Below are positions 1-8,203 of a stretch of DNA of 64,000 nucleotides, piece by piece. The stretch lies in the NCBI RefSeq assembly GCF_000826545.1, contig NZ_CDME01000008.1, positions 1,471,707-1,535,706 on the forward strand, read 5' to 3'. The notes under the pieces are model-generated. The model saw only the letters and a program-made list of their open reading frames with translations, was not told the DNA's origin and ran no database searches. A program made the translations under genes and the position numbers. Source of the stretch: Kibdelosporangium sp. MJ126-NF4 (GTDB lineage Bacteria; Actinomycetota; Actinomycetes; Mycobacteriales; Pseudonocardiaceae). Each line of letters starts with the position of its first letter. Position 1 is the stretch's first letter.

Positions 1-32
1 TGGCAGCGTCCGCGAAACTGACACCTCGGATG

Positions 33-1364
33 TCAGCGGGCCGCTGGTGCGGACAGTGACAGCGTCTGGGGTTCGCTGGCCGCGCCGCAGCAGCCGGAGC
101 CCGTGTCCTCAGCGGGCACGTCGAACACGCCCGACCCGCCACAGACACCGGTTTCCGGCAGTACCAGCTCGACCCGCTCGGCGGATTCCCGGTCGCCCGC
201 CAACGCGGCGGCGATCGAGCGGACCTGTTCGTACCCGGTCATCGCGAGGAAGGTCGGCGCGCGGCCGTAGCTTTTCATGCCCGCGAGGAACACGTTCGGT
301 TCCGGGTGGGACAGTTCCTTCACGCCATGCGGATAGACGGTGCCGCAGGAGTGCACGTTCGGGTCGATCAACGGCGCCAACGCGACCGGGGCCTGCAGCG
401 TCGGGTCCAGGTCGAGTCGTACCTCCGACAGCCAGGACAGGTCGGGGCGGAACCCGGCCAGCACCACGACCTCGTCGACGGCATCCAGTCGCTCACCCTC
501 CGACGAGCGCAGCACCAGGCGGTCTTCGTCGTCGCGTTCGACTTCTTCCGTGCGGAACCCGGTCACCACGGTGATGTGCCCGGCGTCGACTGCGGCCTTC
601 GCTCGTAGTCCCAAGGCGCCACGGGCCGGGAGTTGGTCGGCGTCGCCGCCGCCGAACACCGTGCCGACCGCGCCGCGGCGCAGCAGCCAGGTGATCCTGG
701 TCGATGGCTGCCGCTCGGCGAGACCGGCGAAGGCCACCAGCGCGGTGAGCGCCGAATGTCCGCTCCCGGCGATGACCACGTGTTTGCCCGTGTACCGCGC
801 GGCGACCTCTGGGGCGGTCAGGTTCGGCACGCGGTAGCCGATCCGGTCGCTCGCGGCGGTCTCGCCGATGGCGGGAAGACCATCGCCACCGAGGGGGTTC
901 GGTGCGCTCCAGGTGCCGGACGCGTCGATCACCGCACGCGCCGTGACTCGCTCCTCACGACCGTCGGACGTACGGACGTGCACAGTCAATGGCTCGGAGT
1001 CCCGTCCGGCGTCCACCACGCGGTCGCGGCCCCGGCGGGCGACGCCGACGACCTCGTGGCCGAATCGGATCCGGTCGCCCAACGCGTCAGCCAGCGGACG
1101 CAGGTACGACCGGGCCCACTCCTCGCCGGTGGGATAGCCCTCCGGGGCCTGCCAGCCTCGTGGCTCCAGCAGGCGGCGTGCGGCAGGCGCGACCAGTTCC
1201 GGCCACTTCGAGAAGAGCCGGACATGGTGCCACTGCGCCACGGCCGCTCCGGCGTGTTCCCCGCGTTCGAGGACCAGCACGGCTTGTCCCCGTTCGGCCA
1301 GGTCCGCCGCCGCGGCCAAGCCGACCGGCCCCGCACCGATCACGACCACAGGCAAGTCGCTCAT
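33..1364 (-). CDS. arsO: ArsO-like FAD/NAD(P)-dependent monooxygenase
   Basis: A 443-residue flavoprotein. The N-terminus MSDLPVVVIGAGPVGLAAA is a Rossmann FAD-binding fold with GxGxxG, and a second dinucleotide motif (VIAGSGHSAL) lies near residue 200, as in flavin-containing monooxygenases. The tail is Cys-rich (GVCGGSG and GSGCCGA). This tail and the position opposite an ArsR-type gene match the ArsO family of ars operons, whose role is proposed to be oxidation of organic or inorganic arsenicals. The ATG at 1364 is chosen because an AGAGG ribosome site lies just upstream and the GxGxxG falls at the expected distance; a start at 1457 would run through the operator. It is divergent from the ArsR-ArsN fusion and probably shares its operator. 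The family assignment is solid; the exact substrate is inferred. Confidence 0.82.
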   Translation of the reverse strand: MSDLPVVVIGAGPVGLAAAADLAERGQAVLVLERGEHAGAAVAQWHHVRLFSKWPELVAPAARRLLEPRGWQAPEGYPTGEEWARSYLRPLADALGDRIRFGHEVVGVARRGRDRVVDAGRDSEPLTVHVRTSDGREERVTARAVIDASGTWSAPNPLGGDGLPAIGETAASDRIGYRVPNLTAPEVAARYTGKHVVIAGSGHSALTALVAFAGLAERQPSTRITWLLRRGAVGTVFGGGDADQLPARGALGLRAKAAVDAGHITVVTGFRTEEVERDDEDRLVLRSSEGERLDAVDEVVVLAGFRPDLSWLSEVRLDLDPTLQAPVALAPLIDPNVHSCGTVYPHGVKELSHPEPNVFLAGMKSYGRAPTFLAMTGYEQVRSIAAALAGDRESAERVELVLPETGVCGGSGVFDVPAEDTGSGCCGAASEPQTLSLSAPAAR

Positions 1365-1422
1365 CCCGACACCTCTTTCATCGATGAGTCTCGATTGACG
1401 AGGTCGAGAGTATCGATGGCTG

Positions 1423-1442
1423 TCGATGAATGCAACCATCGA
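1423..1442. promoter_or_regulatory. ArsR-type operator between arsO and arsR-arsN
   Basis: A 20-bp imperfect palindrome, TCGATG-AA-TGCA-AC-CATCGA, with the six outer pairs and the four central bases symmetric. It lies 24 bases upstream of the fusion gene start and 59 bases upstream of arsO, so one bound ArsR dimer could silence both promoters. A TACAAT hexamer at 1453-1458 is a reasonable -10 box for the rightward gene and would put the transcript start at or beside the ATG at 1466. Confidence 0.6.
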
Positions 1443-1465
1443 TTCGGGTCGATACAATGAGTGGC

Positions 1466-2305
1466 ATGCCGATCGCCTTGCCCCGGGCCCAGGTCCTCCC
1501 AGTTCAAGAGGCTGTCACCTACGCCGAGTGGTTCGCGTGCCTGGCCGAGCCGGTCCGGGTGCGGCTGTTGCACGCCGTGGCCACCAGCCCGAAGGGCATC
1601 ACTGTCGGCGCGTTGACCGAGATCCTCGGCACCAGCCAGTCCACCACCTCGCACCATGTGCGCAAGCTCGCCGACGTCGGCTTCGTCCACCTGAACAAGC
1701 AGGGCACGGCCACGATCGTCACCGTCAACGAGGCCTGCTGCGCCGGACTGCCACACGCCGCCGACGCCGTCATGGGCATGCTCGCCCCGCGACCGTGCTG
1801 CCCCGACGACGTGCCCACGGATGTGACCGTCCGCGCACTGGAGTCAGGGGACTGGTCGGCGGTTCGGCGGATCTACGCCGAAGGCATCGCCACGGGCATG
1901 GCGACCTTCGAGACCACGGTGCCCAGCCGTGCGAGTCTGGACGCGAAATGGTTGCCCGATCACCGTTGGGTCGCCGAGATCGGTGGCGAGGTGGTCGGCT
2001 GGACCGCAGCGGCGCCGGTGTCCACACGCGACAGCTACGCCGGTGTCGCGGAGACGGCCGTGTATGTCGCCGACGGTCATCGGGGTCGAGGTGTGGGGAA
2101 GGCGCTGCTGTTCAAGCAAGTCATGGCGGCGGACGCCGACAAGCTCTGGACGCTGCAGACCTCGATCTTCACCGAGAACCGAGCCAGCATCGCGCTGCAC
2201 CACGCCGCGGGCTACCGCACGGTCGGAATCCGGGAACGCATCGCGCAACTCGATGGTGTCTGGCACGACACCGTCTTCATCGAACGTCGCTCACCCGTGC
2301 GTTAG
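1466..2305 (+). CDS. ArsR repressor fused to ArsN-type GNAT acetyltransferase
   Basis: A two-domain protein of 279 residues. Residues 1-100 are an ArsR/SmtB winged helix (recognition helix SQSTTSHHVRKLADVGFV) ending in Cys pairs (NEACCAG, RPCCPDD) suited to As(III) sensing. Residues 110-279 are a GNAT acetyltransferase (GHRGRGVGKALL is the acetyl-CoA loop, ENRASIALHHAAGYRTVG the C-terminal GNAT motif) of the phosphinothricin-acetyltransferase/ArsN1 type. ArsN1 enzymes N-acetylate arsinothricin or phosphinothricin. The fusion puts an arsenic sensor and an arsenical-antibiotic detoxifier in one chain. The start is chosen as the ATG at 1466, probably leaderless behind TACAAT at 1453; 1457 is also possible. 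Its stop codon overlaps the stop of the convergent arsC. Confidence 0.85.
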   Translation: MPIALPRAQVLPVQEAVTYAEWFACLAEPVRVRLLHAVATSPKGITVGALTEILGTSQSTTSHHVRKLADVGFVHLNKQGTATIVTVNEACCAGLPHAADAVMGMLAPRPCCPDDVPTDVTVRALESGDWSAVRRIYAEGIATGMATFETTVPSRASLDAKWLPDHRWVAEIGGEVVGWTAAAPVSTRDSYAGVAETAVYVADGHRGRGVGKALLFKQVMAADADKLWTLQTSIFTENRASIALHHAAGYRTVGIRERIAQLDGVWHDTVFIERRSPVR

Positions 2306-2703
2306 TCCAACAGTTCCGCGACCAGAGTCCTTATCCGGCGGTCGATCTCGTCCCGGATCGGACGGACCGCGGCCACGCCCTTGCCCGCCGGGTCGTCGAG
2401 CTGCCAGTCGAGGTAGCGCTTGCCGGGGAACACCGGGCAGGTGTCGCCGCAGCCCATCGTGATGACCACATCGGACGCCTGAACGTCATCGGTGGTCAGC
2501 TTGGACGGAACCTCCGCGGTGATGTCCAGGCCCCACTCGGCCATCGCCTCGGCCGCGGCGGGGTTGACCTTCTCGGCCGGTTCGGAACCGGCGGAGCGGA
2601 CGGTGACGCGGCCGAGTCCGTAGTGCTGCAACAGTGCAGCGGCCATCTGAGACCGGCCCGCGTTGTGTACACAGACGAACAGGACTTCGGGGATCTCGGC
2701 CAC
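2302..2703 (-). CDS. arsC: Arsenate reductase ArsC, low-molecular-weight phosphatase type
   Basis: A 133-residue enzyme that reduces arsenate to arsenite for export by ArsB. It starts with the LMW-PTPase P-loop (LFVCVHNAGRSQMAAALL, CX5R), has ITMGCGDTCPV with the second catalytic Cys pair, and DWQLDDPAG with the general-acid Asp. The GTG at 2703 has a GAGGAG ribosome site seven bases upstream. The open frame continues upstream of this start and encodes a helix-like stretch (ETVAEFVIETYDLLYEKA at about 2767-2820) resembling the N-terminal three-helix bundle of actinobacterial ArsC proteins. No in-frame start precedes it, so it looks like an eroded domain. It lies downstream of arsB on the same strand. 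Confidence 0.9.
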   Translation of the reverse strand: MAEIPEVLFVCVHNAGRSQMAAALLQHYGLGRVTVRSAGSEPAEKVNPAAAEAMAEWGLDITAEVPSKLTTDDVQASDVVITMGCGDTCPVFPGKRYLDWQLDDPAGKGVAAVRPIRDEIDRRIRTLVAELLD

Positions 2704-2930
2704 GGGCGGACTCCTCGGTGGTGCGGGGCGCTGGTTCGATAACGACCGATCCAGGTGAACAATGGCCGCTTTCTCGTAGAGCAGATCGTAGGTCTCGATG
2801 ACGAACTCGGCCACCGTCTCCGGCCCGGCGGCCCGCTGCGCGAGAAGCCCACCCGCCGTCCCCGGGCCAAGCGCCCCGACACCACCTAGTCGTTGCGCCC
2901 GACCTGGCTCTGAACGGGGCCGACGACTGG
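2704..2930 (-). pseudogene. Possible decayed N-terminal helical domain of arsC
   Basis: The region between arsB and arsC keeps the arsC frame open. Around 2747-2820 it encodes ETVAEFVIETYDLLYEKA followed by AIVHLDRSL. This matches the pattern E-T-V-x3-V-x2-[ST]-Y-x2-L-x3-A...HL of the dimerising helix bundle fused to ArsC in many actinobacteria. Farther upstream the translation loses protein-like character and no ATG, GTG or TTG with a ribosome site is seen. I read it as a remnant, with translation now starting at 2703; a sequence error hiding the true start is the alternative. Confidence 0.4.
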
Positions 2931-4352
2931 TTACCCGATGACGCTGAGCCAGCCGGCGAGGGCGAGCAGGGTGATGAGCAGGACGGGGATGGTGAGGACG
3001 ATGCCGGTGCGGAAGTAGCGGCTCCAGCCGATGTGCATGCCCTTGCGGTCGAGCACGTGTAGCCACAGGAGGGTGGCCAGGCTGCCGATCGGGGTGATCT
3101 TCGGACCGAGGTCGGAGCCGATGACGTTCGCGTAGACCATCGCCTCGTGGGTAAGGCCGGTGGCGCCGACCGCGCCGATGGCCAGCGCGGCGATGAGCAC
3201 CGTTGGCATGTTGTTCATGATCGAGGACAGCACGGCCACCACCAGCCCGGTGCCCAGCGCCGCGGTGAGCACACCGTGGTCGGCGAAGAATCCGAACACC
3301 TTGGCCAACTCGCCGGTCAGTCCTTGGTTGCGCAACCCGTACACGACCAGGTACATGCCGATGCTGAACAACACGATCTGCCAGGGCGCTTCCCGGATGA
3401 CCTTCCCGACCGGGATCCGCTGCGGCTCGGTGACGTGGTCATCCAGTGCTGTGTCGGGGGCCGTCGAGTGCTCCGGAGCGTTTCCGGCGCCGCTGACGCC
3501 CATGGTCACGGGAAGCGGTTGCCGACCTGACTGTGCAAAGAGAAAGGTGGGCTTGCGTGCGGCGACGGCGATGAGAACCACCGCGCCGACACCGGCCACG
3601 ACCGACAGCGGCACACCCATCGGGTCGGCGCCGAAGTAACCGACGAGCAGCAGGACGAGCACCACCCAGCCGGTGCGGAAGGTCAGCGGGTCACTGATGG
3701 CCTCTGCCGGTCGACGCAGCGCGGTCACGTCGTAGGTCTTCGGGATCGAGCGGCGGAAGTACAGCAGCAGCACGGCGAGACTCGCGGCGACCGAAACGAT
3801 CCCCACCGGGACCATGACCGCGGCGAAGCGGGCGAACCCGATGCCGAAGAAGTCGGCGGAGACAATGTTGACCAGGTTCGACACCACCAACGGCAGACTG
3901 CCGGTGTCGGCGATGAACCCCGTGGCCATCACGAACCCGAGCGACGCCGCCGGGGAGAACCGCAGCGCGAGCATGATCTGCATGACGATCGGCGTGAGGA
4001 TCAACGCGGCGCCGTCGTTGGCGAAGACCGCGGCGATCGCCGCGCCGAGCAGCACGATCAACACGAACAAGGCACGCCCTCGACCGCGTCCCCAGCGGGC
4101 GACGTGCAACGCGGCCCATTCGAAGAACCCGCACTCGTCCAGGATCAACGAAATGATGATCACGGCGACGAAGGCCAGGGTCGCGTTCCAGACGATGCCC
4201 ACCACGGTCGGCACGTCGGAGAAGTGCACCACCGTGGTGGCCAGGGCGACCACGGCGCCGCCGAGCGCGCTCCACCCGATGCCCAGGCCCTTCGGCTGCC
4301 AGATCACCAGCGTGAGCGTGGCGAGGAAGATCAGAATTGCGGCCACTGTCAT
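2931..4352 (-). CDS. arsB: Arsenite efflux pump ArsB
   Basis: A 473-residue membrane protein of the ArsB/NhaD ion-transporter superfamily with about 12 membrane helices. Family signatures are visible: [15 protein letters not shown] (the conserved Asn-Asp helix), [26 protein letters not shown] and [22 protein letters not shown]. It exports As(III) and Sb(III), driven by the proton gradient. It is about 45 residues longer than typical ArsB because of a hydrophilic central loop near residues 270-320. The ATG at 4352 follows AGGAGAGA at a rather long spacing. It is divergent from arsR at 4568 and lies upstream of arsC, so an arsB-arsC transcript is likely. Confidence 0.93.
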   Translation of the reverse strand: MTVAAILIFLATLTLVIWQPKGLGIGWSALGGAVVALATTVVHFSDVPTVVGIVWNATLAFVAVIIISLILDECGFFEWAALHVARWGRGRGRALFVLIVLLGAAIAAVFANDGAALILTPIVMQIMLALRFSPAASLGFVMATGFIADTGSLPLVVSNLVNIVSADFFGIGFARFAAVMVPVGIVSVAASLAVLLLYFRRSIPKTYDVTALRRPAEAISDPLTFRTGWVVLVLLLVGYFGADPMGVPLSVVAGVGAVVLIAVAARKPTFLFAQSGRQPLPVTMGVSGAGNAPEHSTAPDTALDDHVTEPQRIPVGKVIREAPWQIVLFSIGMYLVVYGLRNQGLTGELAKVFGFFADHGVLTAALGTGLVVAVLSSIMNNMPTVLIAALAIGAVGATGLTHEAMVYANVIGSDLGPKITPIGSLATLLWLHVLDRKGMHIGWSRYFRTGIVLTIPVLLITLLALAGWLSVIG

Positions 4353-4419
4353 AGCGTCGTTTGTCTCTCCTGCGCGAAGCGAGGTGGAGCGGAAAGCCGC
4401 CGCCGACGCTACATCGACT

Positions 4420-4449
4420 CACATCTATAAATCAATCCATGCTGATGTG
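4420..4449. promoter_or_regulatory. Inverted repeat in the arsB-arsR intergenic region
   Basis: The arms CACATC (4420-4425) and GATGTG (4444-4449) flank an AT-rich centre containing CTATAAATC, in otherwise GC-rich DNA. The leftward strand of the centre offers TATAGA as a possible -10 element for arsB. This is the expected place for a SmtB/ArsR operator. A palindromic CATCGATG at 4454-4461 may belong to the same control region. Confidence 0.4.
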
Positions 4450-4532
4450 TGCTCATCGATGACTGACATGAGTCGGGGTCCAATGCTGCACATGCCCAGT
4501 TCAATGCCTGACTGTCACCGGGAACGCCTCCT

Positions 4533-4561
4533 TTGACACCACGTGGGCCAAGTGTTTACAT
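4533..4561 (+). promoter_or_regulatory. Promoter of arsR, leaderless
   Basis: A perfect -35 box TTGACA (4533-4538) is followed after 17 bases by TTACAT (4556-4561). The predicted start site is seven bases further on, at the ATG of arsR at 4568. No ribosome site is present, consistent with a leaderless transcript, which is common in actinomycetes. Confidence 0.6.
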
Positions 4562-4567
4562 CGAAGC

Positions 4568-4930
4568 ATGTCGATTTCAGTAGCTGTTGCGGCAGACGGG
4601 GCTTCAGCCCACGCGGCGGACGCGCACCCGGACGTAGCCGAGGCTGCCGTGAAGCTGTTCGGTGATCCGCTTCGCGCGGAGATCGTGCGCCTGCTCGCCC
4701 GCGAGCAGATGTGCACCTGTCACCTGGTGGACGAACTCGACGCATGCCAGTCCACCATCAGTCACCACATACGCGTGTTACGGGACGCGGGCATGGTCGC
4801 CGCGGAACGACACGGGCGGTTCACCTACTACCGGCTCCGTCCCGAAGCCGTGATGACGCTTATCGCTGGCCTCGCCGACATGGCCCTTCAGGTACAGCAC
4901 GCGCAGACCGTTCGCAGGCCCTGCCCCTGA
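4568..4930 (+). CDS. arsR: ArsR family arsenic-responsive repressor
   Basis: A 120-residue winged-helix repressor. The motif REQMCTCHLVDELDACQ places three Cys residues at the start of the recognition helix, the same site as the CVCDLC arsenite site of plasmid R773 ArsR, and QSTISHHIRVLRDAGMV is the DNA-recognition helix. As(III) binding should release the operator. It is divergent from arsB, has its own TTGACA promoter, and probably controls arsB-arsC to the left and arsM to the right. Confidence 0.9.
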   Translation: MSISVAVAADGASAHAADAHPDVAEAAVKLFGDPLRAEIVRLLAREQMCTCHLVDELDACQSTISHHIRVLRDAGMVAAERHGRFTYYRLRPEAVMTLIAGLADMALQVQHAQTVRRPCP

Positions 4931-4989
4931 CGGGCCGCGTTGGCCCAACCACTCGCGCCGTGGTCGCCGACGTCGCGACTCACGTCACC

Positions 4990-5232
4990 TTGTCGTGGCC
5001 CCGATCGACGCGGTCAGTACCGTCGCCAACTCGCTCAACGCTGCGGGCAGCGGCCAGTAGTACACCCAGGTTCCGCGCCGCACCCGCGTCCGTCGAGTTC
5101 TGTGACCGCTGCGGGGTGGTCTGCACCTCCGGCTGCCGAAGCAATAGCCGGATCGCCAAGACCCGCCTGCTCGCCGATCCCGTTGCCGCGCGGGTCATGC
5201 CCGCGGCATGGCGCCACGAAGCCACACGCTGA
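4990..5232 (+). CDS. Possible small Cys-rich protein between arsR and arsM
   Basis: The frame ending at the TGA at 5230-5232 encodes VEFCDRCGVVCTSGCRSNS, a compact C-x2-C-x4-C-x3-C pattern, followed by a short basic helix. I recall small actinobacterial proteins with an (R/S)VEFCDRCG...C...CR core, often near metal genes. The C-terminal half looks real; the start is unclear. The TTG at 4990 is the first candidate and has no good ribosome site, so the protein may be shorter (down to about 55 residues) or a remnant. Metal binding is only inferred from the cysteines. The stop lies 14 bases before arsM. Confidence 0.4.
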   Translation: MSWPRSTRSVPSPTRSTLRAAASSTPRFRAAPASVEFCDRCGVVCTSGCRSNSRIAKTRLLADPVAARVMPAAWRHEATR

Positions 5233-5246
5233 CCCAGGGAGTACTA

Positions 5247-6011
5247 ATGACGACTGACGATCAGACCGCCCTACGCGACCAGGTCCAAGACCGCTACGCC
5301 AAAGCCGCGCTCACCGTCCTGCGGGACCGCCCCGCATCCTGCTGCGGCGGGTCGTCCTGTTGCGGCCCCGATGCCGACCAGCGCGTCGGCGCTCTCGGTT
5401 ACAGCGATACCGAACGTGGCGAACTGCCCGCGGACGCGCTCGCCGCCAGCCTCGGTTGCGGAAACCCCACTGCGGTCGCCGAACTCCACGCCGGTGAAAC
5501 CGTACTCGACCTCGGTTCCGGCGGAGGCATCGACGTGCTGCTCTCCGCCCGCCGCGTCGGCCCCACCGGCAAGGCCTACGGCCTGGACATGACCCCCGAG
5601 ATGCTCGAACTAGCCCGCCGCAACGCCACTGCGGCAGGCGCCACCAATGCCGAGTTCCTGCACGGACACATCGAGAACATCCCACTCCCGGACAACACCG
5701 TCGACGTGGTCATCTCCAACTGTGTGATCAACCTGTCCGTCGACAAACCCGCCGTGTTCGCCGCCATCCACCGCGTCCTCAAACCCGGCGGACGCATCGG
5801 CATCTCCGACGTCGTCGCCGCCGACCACCTGACCGGAGAACAACGAGCCGAACGCGGCGAACGGGTCGGCTGCATCGCGGGTGCACTGTCCACATCGGAA
5901 TACCGCGAGCAGCTGAGCACAGCCGGGTTCACCGACATCGACATCACCCACACCCACAAGGCAGCCCAGGACATGCACTCCGCCATTATCCGCGCGGTCA
6001 AACCAGCCTGA
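5247..6011 (+). CDS. arsM: Arsenite S-adenosylmethionine methyltransferase ArsM
   Basis: A 254-residue class I SAM methyltransferase. The motif [16 protein letters not shown] is the SAM-binding loop. The three cysteines known to bind As(III) in ArsM enzymes are in place: [17 protein letters not shown] and VGCIAGAL. An additional N-terminal [10 protein letters not shown] cluster could accept arsenite. It methylates As(III) to volatile or more excretable species. The ATG at 5247 follows CAGGGAG and is preferred over the in-frame ATG at 5208. It completes the reduction, export, acetylation and methylation set of this island. Confidence 0.93.
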   Translation: MTTDDQTALRDQVQDRYAKAALTVLRDRPASCCGGSSCCGPDADQRVGALGYSDTERGELPADALAASLGCGNPTAVAELHAGETVLDLGSGGGIDVLLSARRVGPTGKAYGLDMTPEMLELARRNATAAGATNAEFLHGHIENIPLPDNTVDVVISNCVINLSVDKPAVFAAIHRVLKPGGRIGISDVVAADHLTGEQRAERGERVGCIAGALSTSEYREQLSTAGFTDIDITHTHKAAQDMHSAIIRAVKPA

Positions 6012-6270
6012 GCTTCACTTTCTGATCGGCCTGCCGTCACGACACTGCCGCGAATCCGGCCCGAACGTCCCGCCTTCGAACTGCACTACCCGCAGATGGT
6101 GCGACGGATGCGTGCGGAGTCCCATATCGGCGGAAAGGCGACGCCGTCCGAAACGATCGGCTCAAGCCACACGCCGTCGGGGTGACCGGACGACATCACG
6201 CGGGACATGGTCGAGGTCGTCGAAACCTGTTGTGCCACAATCCACTGACCAATTGTTAGTGGGGGAAACG
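6012..6270. other. Intergenic region between arsM and lipoprotein gene
   Basis: No supported gene. One plus-strand frame is open from about 6051 to a stop near 6185 with some protein-like character ([16 protein letters not shown]), but it has no ribosome site or recognisable family and may be gene debris. No palindrome stands out. Confidence 0.4.
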
Positions 6271-7203
6271 ATGTACCGTCGATTACTCGTTGTGGCTTTG
6301 CTGCTTACCGGGTGCACCACCCAGCCGAACAACTCCGGTCCATCACCGACGACCGCGACCTCCGCGCCGCCGCCCGCGGTGAAGGAGGTGCCGCAGCGCG
6401 CGCTGCGGATGGCTGGTGGCCTGGCGTTGAGCTATGTGCAGCCGGAGACGGCGGCGCGGGTGCTGTGTTGGCCCTTCGCCCCGCCGCACCCTGTGCTGGT
6501 GCGCTTCGAGCCCGACATCGGTGGCAGGAAACCGAACTGCCGGATCACCGACGCACGGGGCGGGCATGCGATCGAGCTGTCGCTCAAGCAGGCGACCAGT
6601 ACGACCTTCGCCGGTAACGACAAGATCGCCGACCGCGATGCCATGGTCAACGAGAAATCGGGGAAGGTGTTCGTCGAGACGCCTGTCTCGGACGCCATGA
6701 ATGTCAGGGAGATCAGCCCGCAATGGCCGATCCTGCTGGCCGGGGCCGACCAGGCCGACGCCGCGCTGCTGCGGGAGTACCTGGCGAAGGTGCTGCCGGA
6801 GCTGACGAAGGACGCCGACCGGCTGGCCGTCTACCCCGGCGGCGGCGTCGACCTGAAATCGGTCACGGTGACCCCGGACGTCTTCCACGACCTGGCGAAA
6901 CCTCTGCAGGCGCTCCAGTTGTGCCAGATCGCGAAGGAAACGCTCGGCCTCAAGCCGTCCAGGGTCACCGAGGGCGGTGTGTGCGTCGCGAAGTTGCCCG
7001 ACGGCAGCGACCTGGCTCTCCGCCCGGAGGCGACCTCGCGGACCAAGGCTGACTACGAGCGGACAGTTGGCGGCCGCCCAGCGTCCACTGACGGCAGGGA
7101 CGTGCGGGTGCGGTTGCGCGACGACACTCCGCTCGACCTCATCGTCCCCCAACAGCACGAAAGCATCGGCGAGAAGGTCGTCGCCGTTCTCGGTCAGAAG
7201 TAG
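6271..7203 (+). CDS. Secreted lipoprotein of unknown function
   Basis: A 310-residue protein starting MYRRLLVVALLLTGCTTQ, a lipoprotein signal peptide with lipobox LLTGC, so it should be anchored to the outer face of the membrane. A Ser/Thr/Pro-rich linker (residues 20-40) precedes a soluble domain with several paired cysteines (VLCWPF, PNCRIT, QLCQIA, GVCVAK), suggesting disulfides. I do not recognise the family; it resembles the lineage-specific lipoproteins of Pseudonocardiales. The ATG at 6271 has GGGGGAAA upstream. It stands alone, 90 bases before the AraC gene. Confidence 0.75.
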   Translation: MYRRLLVVALLLTGCTTQPNNSGPSPTTATSAPPPAVKEVPQRALRMAGGLALSYVQPETAARVLCWPFAPPHPVLVRFEPDIGGRKPNCRITDARGGHAIELSLKQATSTTFAGNDKIADRDAMVNEKSGKVFVETPVSDAMNVREISPQWPILLAGADQADAALLREYLAKVLPELTKDADRLAVYPGGGVDLKSVTVTPDVFHDLAKPLQALQLCQIAKETLGLKPSRVTEGGVCVAKLPDGSDLALRPEATSRTKADYERTVGGRPASTDGRDVRVRLRDDTPLDLIVPQQHESIGEKVVAVLGQK

Positions 7204-7292
7204 GGAATACGACGAACCGCGCCACGAAGCTGTTCACGCGGTGTCGGCGCCGCATCCCCGCGCGCGATGCCTGGCGGGGCGTCGGCGATGCT

Positions 7293-8138
7293 GTGGGCGT
7301 GGAGTACGTGTCCAGAGTGCCGCGACCGCCGCTGGACGGGCTGATCGACGACCTCTACTACCTGGAGGGCGCGCCGCCGTACGCCCGGCTGACGCTGCCG
7401 CCGGGGCCGTCGGCGTTGCTCATCGTCAACCTCGGGGCGCCGTTCCGCATCCGCGGCGGCACCGACATCGAGACGGCCGAGTACGCCGACGGCTGCGTGG
7501 TCACCATGCCCACCCGCGCGTGGGAGTTCGGCTACCCACTCCGGACCCGGTCCGTTGGCGTGCACTTCAAGCCGTGGGGGCTGGCGCCGTTCCTGCCGAT
7601 GCCCGCGGCCGAGTTGTGTGACCGGCCGGTGACGGTAGAGCAGGTGTGGGGCAGGCCCGCCATTGCTGAGCTGCGGGACCGGCTGGCCATGGCGGACGGA
7701 CCGCACGAGATGCTGACGCTGCTCGAGCAGGAGCTGATGCGACGGCTGTGCGAGACCCCCGGCCTGGGGCTGGTCCGTCATACGAGCAGCGTCATCGCGG
7801 CGACCAGCGGGGCGGTGGCGATCGGCGACCTGAGCGTGGCAGCCGGTGTCAGCAGCACTCATCTGGCACAGCGGTTCAAGGCGCTCATCGGCGTCACGCC
7901 GAAGCGACTGGCCCGCGCCCACCGCTTCACCGCGACCGTGTTCGCGATCAACCCCGCCGAACCGATCGACTGGGGCGAGCTCGCCGGTGCCGCGGGCTAC
8001 TTCGACCAGGCTCACTTCGGCCACGAGTTCCGGGCGTTCACCGGGCTCACGCCGACCCGGTACATCGAGGTCCGGCGGCGGTTCCTGCGCGAACATCCCG
8101 GCCACACGCTGGACGGCTGGCCGCTGCCATCCGATTGA
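7293..8138 (+). CDS. AraC family transcriptional regulator
   Basis: A 281-residue protein: an N-terminal sensory domain of the DUF6597 type (residues 1-140, LIDDLYYLEGAPP...LPPGPSALLIVNLG) and a C-terminal double helix-turn-helix (residues 160-265: DLSVAAGVSSTHLAQRFKALIGVTPKRLARAHRF and AGYFDQAHFGHEFRAFTGLTPTRYIEVRR). The GTG at 7293 is used; GTG at 7299 or 7308 would lose little. It is followed after 65 bases by a DHFR-like reductase in the same direction, a common regulator-target pairing. Confidence 0.88.
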   Translation: MGVEYVSRVPRPPLDGLIDDLYYLEGAPPYARLTLPPGPSALLIVNLGAPFRIRGGTDIETAEYADGCVVTMPTRAWEFGYPLRTRSVGVHFKPWGLAPFLPMPAAELCDRPVTVEQVWGRPAIAELRDRLAMADGPHEMLTLLEQELMRRLCETPGLGLVRHTSSVIAATSGAVAIGDLSVAAGVSSTHLAQRFKALIGVTPKRLARAHRFTATVFAINPAEPIDWGELAGAAGYFDQAHFGHEFRAFTGLTPTRYIEVRRRFLREHPGHTLDGWPLPSD

Positions 8139-8203
8139 TTTCTTACAAGACCGACAGCTCACGACACACTAATTTGGGGCACACCAAAGCAGAGGAGAGC
8201 CCC

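Noticed and set aside
47..1460. Plus-strand frames across the arsO gene
   Set aside because: Shadow frames of a clear minus-strand flavoprotein gene, with low-complexity Arg/Pro/Ser translations.
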